A stretch of DNA of 12,668 nt, from NCBI GenBank assembly GCA_024643945.1, contig JAHELX010000112.1, positions 1 through 12,668 on the forward strand. The letters are read 5' to 3'. Of the stretch, positions 8,114 through 12,668 are shown one piece after another. The DNA is from Anaerolineales bacterium (GTDB taxonomy: Bacteria > Chloroflexota > Anaerolineae > 4572-78 > NAK82). The stretch's first letter is position 1; every line of letters starts with the position of its first letter. A model generated the notes under the pieces. That model was not told the origin of the DNA, ran no database searches, and saw only the letters and a list, made by a program, of their open reading frames with translations. The translations under genes and the position numbers were made by a program.

Positions 8114-9016
8114 TTACCTTTCTGCCGAGTCGGTTTCGGGCCGAAGATACGCCGTGCGCCGCGATAATAATAGATCCCAATCTACCTGGTGAGCATCGAA
8201 GTCCGGCCCGTCTACACATGCAAACTTAGTCTCATCCCCCACCGACACCCGGCACGCCCCACACATCCCCGTTCCATCAATCATAATCGGGTTTAGACTG
8301 ACAATGGTCTTGACCTCAAAGGGGCGCGTAGTTTCAGACATCTCGTACATCATAAAAGTACAACCAATGGCAATGACCCGATCGATATGCTCACCAGAAG
8401 CCAGCAACCCTTCAACCAGGCCAGGATAGCCGTTCTTTTTGCCCATGGAGCCGTCACGAGTGGCAATCAGCACCCGGTCACTAACAGCCTCCAGCCGATC
8501 CCGCCAGTAGAGCAAGAACTTACTACGCCCTTCGATTAACGAAATGACCTGGTTGCCCTTCTCCTTCAGGGCCCGGGCCACGGGATAGATGCTACCAATG
8601 CCATAACATCCTCCGGCGCACAGCACGGTGCCCCAGTAATCCAGTTCCAGCGCTTTACCCAAAGGGCCAACATAGGTCGGCAACACATCACCCGCCTCCA
8701 GTTGGCCCAACTTGTAGGTAGATGTGCCCACCTGCATGAATACGCAACTAACCGATCCTTCTTCTCTATCCCAATCGACTACAGTCAGAGGTATCCGTTC
8801 CCCGTACTCATCGGCACGGACGATGACAAATTGGCCGGGCTGAATTTTCGAGGCCACAGCTGGCGCTCGTACGGTGAGCAACTGCAAGTTGGGCACCAGT
8901 GGCTCACGCTTGAGCACCGTGACTGGTCCTGGTTCAAAAGGGTCGTTGGCATGCCGCTTCCCGTGGGATGGATTATGCGCTGTCTCAACCATGCTTAATA
9001 CCTCTACTTTCTCCAT
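8114..9016 (-). CDS. nfnA: NfnA-like ferredoxin-NADP reductase subunit (FAD, [2Fe-2S], NAD(H))
   Basis: A 300-residue partner of NfnB from the ferredoxin-NADP reductase superfamily; in NfnAB it carries an FAD, a [2Fe-2S] cluster and the NAD(H) site. Visible: FAD-binding barrel from about residue 30 with the flavin motif RIPLT (74-78), nucleotide loop GGCYGIGS (125-132), and a C-terminal cluster motif IDGTGMCGACRVSV...FACVDG with D237, C242, C245 and C257. From memory, NfnA uses one Asp and three Cys as cluster ligands, which matches. The ATG at 9016 follows the upstream stop by 2 nt. An ATG at 8992 has AGAGG 8 nt upstream and may be the real start, while the ATG at 9049 has no visible ribosome site. 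The first ~28 residues extend beyond the usual family start. Tight linkage to the NuoG-like gene upstream and nfnB downstream suggests one complex. Confidence 0.88.
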   Translation of the reverse strand: MEKVEVLSMVETAHNPSHGKRHANDPFEPGPVTVLKREPLVPNLQLLTVRAPAVASKIQPGQFVIVRADEYGERIPLTVVDWDREEGSVSCVFMQVGTSTYKLGQLEAGDVLPTYVGPLGKALELDYWGTVLCAGGCYGIGSIYPVARALKEKGNQVISLIEGRSKFLLYWRDRLEAVSDRVLIATRDGSMGKKNGYPGLVEGLLASGEHIDRVIAIGCTFMMYEMSETTRPFEVKTIVSLNPIMIDGTGMCGACRVSVGDETKFACVDGPDFDAHQVDWDLLLSRRTAYLRPETDSAER

Positions 9017-9018
9017 AT

Positions 9019-11652
9019 CTACAACTCTACCTCTATCCGTATCGCGCATGCTTTGGCGCTTGGAGTCAGGGTTGGGAACAAAGGCGAACTGTTCACCCGG
9101 TTGAAGCTGACGAAAGCAGCGCCCTCGGGCATCATCCCATCAGTCACCTGCACAATGCACTCCGTGCTGCCATAAGGAGATACAACTTTTACCAAAGCTC
9201 CGTCGGCTATCCCCAGCCGGACGGCGTCTACCGAGCTCAGATACAAGATTTCCTCTTGCTTGATCAGATTCATCCCCTTAACTTCCTCTGTCAGACAGGC
9301 GCCGTGATAGTAGAACAGGTTGCGCTCGGTGATCAGGGTAAGGGGAAACTGGCTGTTGGTGATCTGGGGAATACCATCCAGTCTAAAGGACATAGGCTGC
9401 GCCGCGGAGGCCGGCTCGAAACGGCGCAAGATCCCGCCCACATCCAATGCCTCGTAGCTTACCTCCGCGTAGGCCGGCACCAAAGCAGCAATCTCGGCCA
9501 TTATCTCTGCCGCCGATTGGTAATTCCAAAGCGTGTTCCCCAAAGACCTGGCTATGTCGCGAGTGATCATCCATCCGGGACGAGACAATCCCACAGGCTG
9601 AATTGCCTGGCGTAAGCGCTGGACGCGGCCTTCCATGTTGGTCAGAGTGCCATCCATCTCGGCGAAGGTGGTGGCAGGGAGCACGACCTGCGCGTACTCT
9701 ATATTCTTCGTGTTCACAATATCTTGCACCACCAAAAATCCCAGATTAGAAAACTCAGGAAGGGGAGGCATTTCACCTGCCAGGTATAGAGCCTTAATCG
9801 GCCCCTGGCGAATCCCATCCAGGATGGCCTCATAGCTCCGCCCCGGATTAGGATTGAGGGCGACGCCCCAGGCGGCCTCGAAAGTGCGCCGAGCTTCAGC
9901 CTCAGATAAAGAGCCATAACCTGGCAATAGGGTCGGGTTCACCCCCATGTCGTGGACGCCGACAAAGTTGCCCTCGCCCGGCAGTCCCATAATCCCAACT
10001 TTACCTAACAAGGAAGCCAGGCTGTGGATGGCCTTAATGACGTCCATGGCGGTTGGGTAATGGGTTACCCCAGAGCCATAGATAATAATGGCGCTCCCTT
10101 GCTGGCCATTTCCCTGAGAGGAGAGGAGGCGCTCTGCCAGCCGGCGCGCTGCCCCGACAATGGTATCCTGTTTTACGCCAGTTATCGCAGTCACCTCGTC
10201 CAGATCCAGGTTGGCCAACTCAGGGTGATCCGCCGTGCCCATGATCAATCCCTGGTCGGCCAGTACTTTGATCATTCCGGCCAGCAGCATATGGTCTGTG
10301 CCCACCTTTGGCTGCAGCCACACGTCCGACTCTTGGGCCATACGAGTTTGGCGGGCATCGATGGTGATCAAGGATGCACCTTTGCTGAGAGCGTGGCGGA
10401 TCTCCAAACCCAGGATGGGGTGGGATTCGAATACGTTGGTGCCGATGGCCAGAATGCAGGCAGCATCGCGCACATCGCGGATGGCCGGACCGTCGCTTAC
10501 CTTGAGGGCATCGACAAGTTCACCCACATTTTCGTGCTCAGGAAAACTTGCTGCCAGTGCCACGTTATTGCTGTACATCACCGTCCGCGCGAACTTTTGG
10601 AGCGCGTAACTTTCCTCGTTTGTCGCTGTTGCCGAAGCTACGACGGCGAATTGGTCATCCCGGTATTGGCCGAGATTCTGGGCTACCACATTCAGCGCCT
10701 CGTCCCACGAAGTTTCTACCAGCCGGCCATTTCGCCGTACTAGAGGCACCTTCAGGCGAGTCAGACTGTGCACCACGTCCACCACCCCAAAGCGGCCGCG
10801 GACGCAGAGCTGCCCATCATTGGTTAACCCATCTTCGTGCCCAACCGCGCGAACGACTTTGCCGTCCTTTACCTGCAGGTTCACGGTGCAACCTACCGAG
10901 CAATAGGGACATACACTGGGGACGACAGCCGCCGGCCTCCCCTCCCACTTAGCGCGCTTGTCGGCCAGAGCACCAGTTGGGCAGACGTCTACGCACGCGC
11001 CACAGAACTGGCAGTCTGTTTCCAGATGCGACCGACCAAAAGCGGTGCCGACAATGGTCTGGCTGCCGCGGTTTACAAAGGCCAGGACGCCGGAATGCCG
11101 TATCTCCTGGCAGGCACGCACGCAGCGTCCACACAGGATGCACAGGTTGTAGTCGCGGTCGAAGAAGGGATCGTCTTTTTCGACCGGCAATCCGCGATAG
11201 GTGATGGGATAGGGCACCTCTTCCAGACCCAGATAGTCCACCAGATCCTGAAGCTCACACTGACCATTTGCAGGACAATACTGGCAACCTGTAGTCACGG
11301 CTGCCTTACGGATAGTACCGCCCAGGTAATCACCGCATTTAGCCTCGCACACCAGGCAGGTATAGGGGTGCTCGGACAAAATGAGCGAGAGGATTTCCCG
11401 GCGCAGGTTCTGCACAGCTTCCGTCTCGGTCCGGACAACCATACCGTCGGAGACCGGCACAGTGCAGGCTGTGGGGAAACCACGCATATTCTCGATCTCT
11501 ACCACACACATCCGGCAGGCGCCGACAGCCGGCAGCTTGGAAGCATAGCATAGAGTGGGGACATAGATATCATTAGCCTGGGCAGCCTTAAGAACCGTCA
11601 TGCCTGGTTCGGCCTTGACTGCGATTCCATTAATCGAGATTGATACAGTCAT
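9019..11652 (-). CDS. NuoG/FdhA-like molybdopterin-fold Fe-S subunit lacking the formate dehydrogenase active-site residues
   Basis: An 877-residue paralogue of the formate dehydrogenase alpha subunit in this window. It keeps the Fe-S chain: [2Fe-2S] C35, C46, C49, C63; a His-Cys region beginning H95, C99, C102; ferredoxin clusters C171/174/177/181 and C214/217/220/224; and a [4Fe-4S] motif C248, C251, C255, C283 before the molybdopterin-fold domain. Where the active enzyme has Sec391-His392, this protein has Pro371-Glu372 (SNNVALAASF-PE-HENVGEL), and the GVNPLRGQ loop with the catalytic Arg is missing. It is therefore unlikely to oxidise formate and more likely acts as an electron-conducting or structural subunit, as NuoG does in complex I. 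The His-Cys region is enlarged and has extra cysteines (C106, C123, C126, C132). The ATG at 11652 has AGGA 8 nt upstream; an ATG at 11673 is also possible. It follows nuoF and precedes nfnA by 2 nt. Confidence 0.9.
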   Translation of the reverse strand: MTVSISINGIAVKAEPGMTVLKAAQANDIYVPTLCYASKLPAVGACRMCVVEIENMRGFPTACTVPVSDGMVVRTETEAVQNLRREILSLILSEHPYTCLVCEAKCGDYLGGTIRKAAVTTGCQYCPANGQCELQDLVDYLGLEEVPYPITYRGLPVEKDDPFFDRDYNLCILCGRCVRACQEIRHSGVLAFVNRGSQTIVGTAFGRSHLETDCQFCGACVDVCPTGALADKRAKWEGRPAAVVPSVCPYCSVGCTVNLQVKDGKVVRAVGHEDGLTNDGQLCVRGRFGVVDVVHSLTRLKVPLVRRNGRLVETSWDEALNVVAQNLGQYRDDQFAVVASATATNEESYALQKFARTVMYSNNVALAASFPEHENVGELVDALKVSDGPAIRDVRDAACILAIGTNVFESHPILGLEIRHALSKGASLITIDARQTRMAQESDVWLQPKVGTDHMLLAGMIKVLADQGLIMGTADHPELANLDLDEVTAITGVKQDTIVGAARRLAERLLSSQGNGQQGSAIIIYGSGVTHYPTAMDVIKAIHSLASLLGKVGIMGLPGEGNFVGVHDMGVNPTLLPGYGSLSEAEARRTFEAAWGVALNPNPGRSYEAILDGIRQGPIKALYLAGEMPPLPEFSNLGFLVVQDIVNTKNIEYAQVVLPATTFAEMDGTLTNMEGRVQRLRQAIQPVGLSRPGWMITRDIARSLGNTLWNYQSAAEIMAEIAALVPAYAEVSYEALDVGGILRRFEPASAAQPMSFRLDGIPQITNSQFPLTLITERNLFYYHGACLTEEVKGMNLIKQEEILYLSSVDAVRLGIADGALVKVVSPYGSTECIVQVTDGMMPEGAAFVSFNRVNSSPLFPTLTPSAKACAIRIEVEL

Positions 11653-11660
11653 ATTCTCGT

Positions 11661-11664
11661 TCCT
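11661..11664 (-). promoter_or_regulatory. Ribosome binding site of the NuoG-like gene
   Basis: AGGA on the minus strand, 8 nt before the ATG at 11652. It favours this start over the ATG at 11673, which is 1 nt after the nuoF stop. The resulting N-terminus aligns residue for residue with the fdhA product up to the third ligand of the His-Cys cluster. Confidence 0.5.
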
Positions 11665-11674
11665 ATGGTGCATA

Positions 11675-12668
11675 TTAATGCACTATGATGGCATTGTAAT
11701 TGCAGCTCTCGTAACAAGCGCCACAGCGAATACATGCCTTGGGATCGATGGAGTGCATCTGCTTCTTCTCTCCAGCGATGGCGTCGACAGGACACACCCG
11801 GGCACACAGGGTGCAGCCGTTGCAGGCATCCGTGATCTCATAGGTTATTAGCGCCGCGCAGACCGCCGCCGGACAGCGGTGCTCCACGATATGAGCCAGA
11901 TACTCATCACGAAAGTAGCGTAAAGTGGTCAACACCGGGTTGGGCGCTGTCTGGCCCAGCCCGCACAGGGACCCAGCTTTGACCGTCTGGGCCAGTGTTA
12001 CCAGCCGATCGAGGTCTTCCAGTTCACCCTCGCCGTTCTTGATGCGTTCCAGGATATCCAGCATCTGCCTGGTGCCCGTGCGGCAGGGTGGGCACTTGCC
12101 ACAGGACTCGTTTTGGGTGAAGGAGAGGAAGTAGTAGGCTATGTCCACCATACAGGTGCCCTCATCCATTACGATGATGCCGCCCGAGCCCATAATGGTC
12201 CCGGCCGCAGTTAGCGACTCATAGTCCACCGCTGTGTCCAATCGCTCGGCCGGAATACAGCCACCCGACGGTCCGCCAGTCTGCACCGCCTTGATAGGCC
12301 TGTCATCGAGAATACCGCCGCCAATGTCGAAGACAATTTGCCGCAACGTAGTGCCTAACGGGACTTCAATCAGGCCAGTATTCTTGATCTTGCCAGCCAG
12401 GGCAAAAGTCTTGGTACCCTTGCTACGCTCGGCGCCATATCTGGAATATTCGTCGCCCCCCATGCGCATAATGGCCGGCAGAGTGGCTAGTGTCTCTACG
12501 TTGTTGATCACCGTCGGCTTGTCCCAAAGGCCGGAGACGGCGGGGAAGGGCGGCTTGGGTCGAGGCATTCCCCGCTTGCCTTCAACAGAGGCGATGAGGG
12601 CGGTCTCTTCGCCGCACACAAATGCCCCCGCACCCTCTCTCAGCTTGATGTCAAAATCGAAGCCGGAG
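11675..12668 (-). CDS. nuoF: NuoF-like NADH/FMN subunit with two C-terminal [4Fe-4S] motifs (5' end off window)
   Basis: The frame is open from base 12667 to the stop at 11675-11677, giving 330 visible residues; the start lies outside. The GTG at 12619 lies within [13 protein letters not shown] and is not a start. Visible: this FMN/NADH-site motif; N3 cluster ligands C189, C192, C195, C235 ([16 protein letters not shown]); then C-terminal ferredoxin motifs C282/285/288/292 ([12 protein letters not shown]) and C312/315/318/322 ([11 protein letters not shown]). Two extra C-terminal clusters are typical of NuoF-like subunits in soluble hydrogenases and formate dehydrogenases rather than of complex I itself. 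It should oxidise or reduce NAD(H) with FMN and pass electrons to the NuoG-like protein, whose gene follows after 1-22 nt. It is paralogous to the NuoF half of the fusion at the other end, but lacks the GltD extension. A NuoE-like [2Fe-2S] subunit may be encoded just beyond the edge. Confidence 0.93.
   Translation of the reverse strand, partial: SGFDFDIKLREGAGAFVCGEETALIASVEGKRGMPRPKPPFPAVSGLWDKPTVINNVETLATLPAIMRMGGDEYSRYGAERSKGTKTFALAGKIKNTGLIEVPLGTTLRQIVFDIGGGILDDRPIKAVQTGGPSGGCIPAERLDTAVDYESLTAAGTIMGSGGIIVMDEGTCMVDIAYYFLSFTQNESCGKCPPCRTGTRQMLDILERIKNGEGELEDLDRLVTLAQTVKAGSLCGLGQTAPNPVLTTLRYFRDEYLAHIVEHRCPAAVCAALITYEITDACNGCTLCARVCPVDAIAGEKKQMHSIDPKACIRCGACYESCNYNAIIVH

Noticed and set aside
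8968..9615. 215-codon plus-strand open frame across the NuoG-like/nfnA junction
   Set aside because: Antisense to two well-supported genes and with no recognisable domain.
9019..11652. Second active formate dehydrogenase
   Set aside because: Neither Sec nor Cys is at the catalytic position (Pro instead), the adjacent His is Glu, and the catalytic Arg loop is missing.
12617..12619. GTG as the start of the right NuoF gene
   Set aside because: Same internal motif position; the frame continues to the window edge.
9019..12668. Part of respiratory complex I (nuo operon)
   Set aside because: No membrane subunits are present. The C-terminal ferredoxin motifs on NuoF and the adjacent NfnA/NfnB genes point to a soluble complex.

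Overview
The window is about 12.7 kb of dense bacterial protein-coding DNA of moderately high GC. It holds two convergent operons for soluble, cytoplasmic, NAD(P)-linked redox enzymes. Every large gene encodes a multi-cluster Fe-S or flavin protein, and one encodes a selenocysteine-containing formate dehydrogenase. This points to an anaerobe with formate/CO2 metabolism (fermenter, syntroph or acetogen type). The phylum cannot be fixed from the sequence. Chloroflexota or a Firmicutes-like anaerobe would fit, but that is a low-confidence guess.

Plus-strand operon (1-6198). (i) The 3' part of a NuoF-GltD fusion: an FMN/NADH-binding, N3-cluster NuoF module joined to an FAD/NAD(P)H GltD module. 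(ii) A molybdenum/tungsten formate dehydrogenase alpha subunit, 954 aa, read through an in-frame TGA at 3507-3509. That TGA sits at the catalytic selenocysteine position and is followed by a clear bacterial SECIS hairpin. (iii) A FocA-type formate channel. Together these look like an NAD(P)-dependent formate dehydrogenase with its own formate transporter.

The intergenic gap (6199-6349) holds a 13-bp hairpin, a likely shared terminator for the converging operons.

Minus-strand operon (read 12668 to 6350). (i) The 3' part of a NuoF with two C-terminal [4Fe-4S] motifs. (ii) An 877-aa NuoG/FdhA-like protein in which Pro-Glu replaces the catalytic Sec/Cys-His and the catalytic Arg loop is missing. 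(iii) An NfnA-like FAD/[2Fe-2S] subunit. (iv) An NfnB-like FAD/NAD(P)H subunit. (v) A 102-aa protein of unknown function. Gaps between the four large genes are 1-22 nt and the whole set is probably co-transcribed. The combination suggests a multi-subunit electron-transfer (possibly bifurcating) complex linking NADH, NADPH and ferredoxin, built on a formate dehydrogenase scaffold that has lost formate chemistry.

The two operons mirror each other: each runs NuoF, then FdhA/NuoG-like, with a GltD/NfnB module present (fused in one, separate in the other). Both NuoF genes run off the window edges, so NuoE-like partners may lie just outside. No tRNA, rRNA, CRISPR, insertion sequence or phage gene was seen, and no gene-free stretch exceeds about 150 bases.
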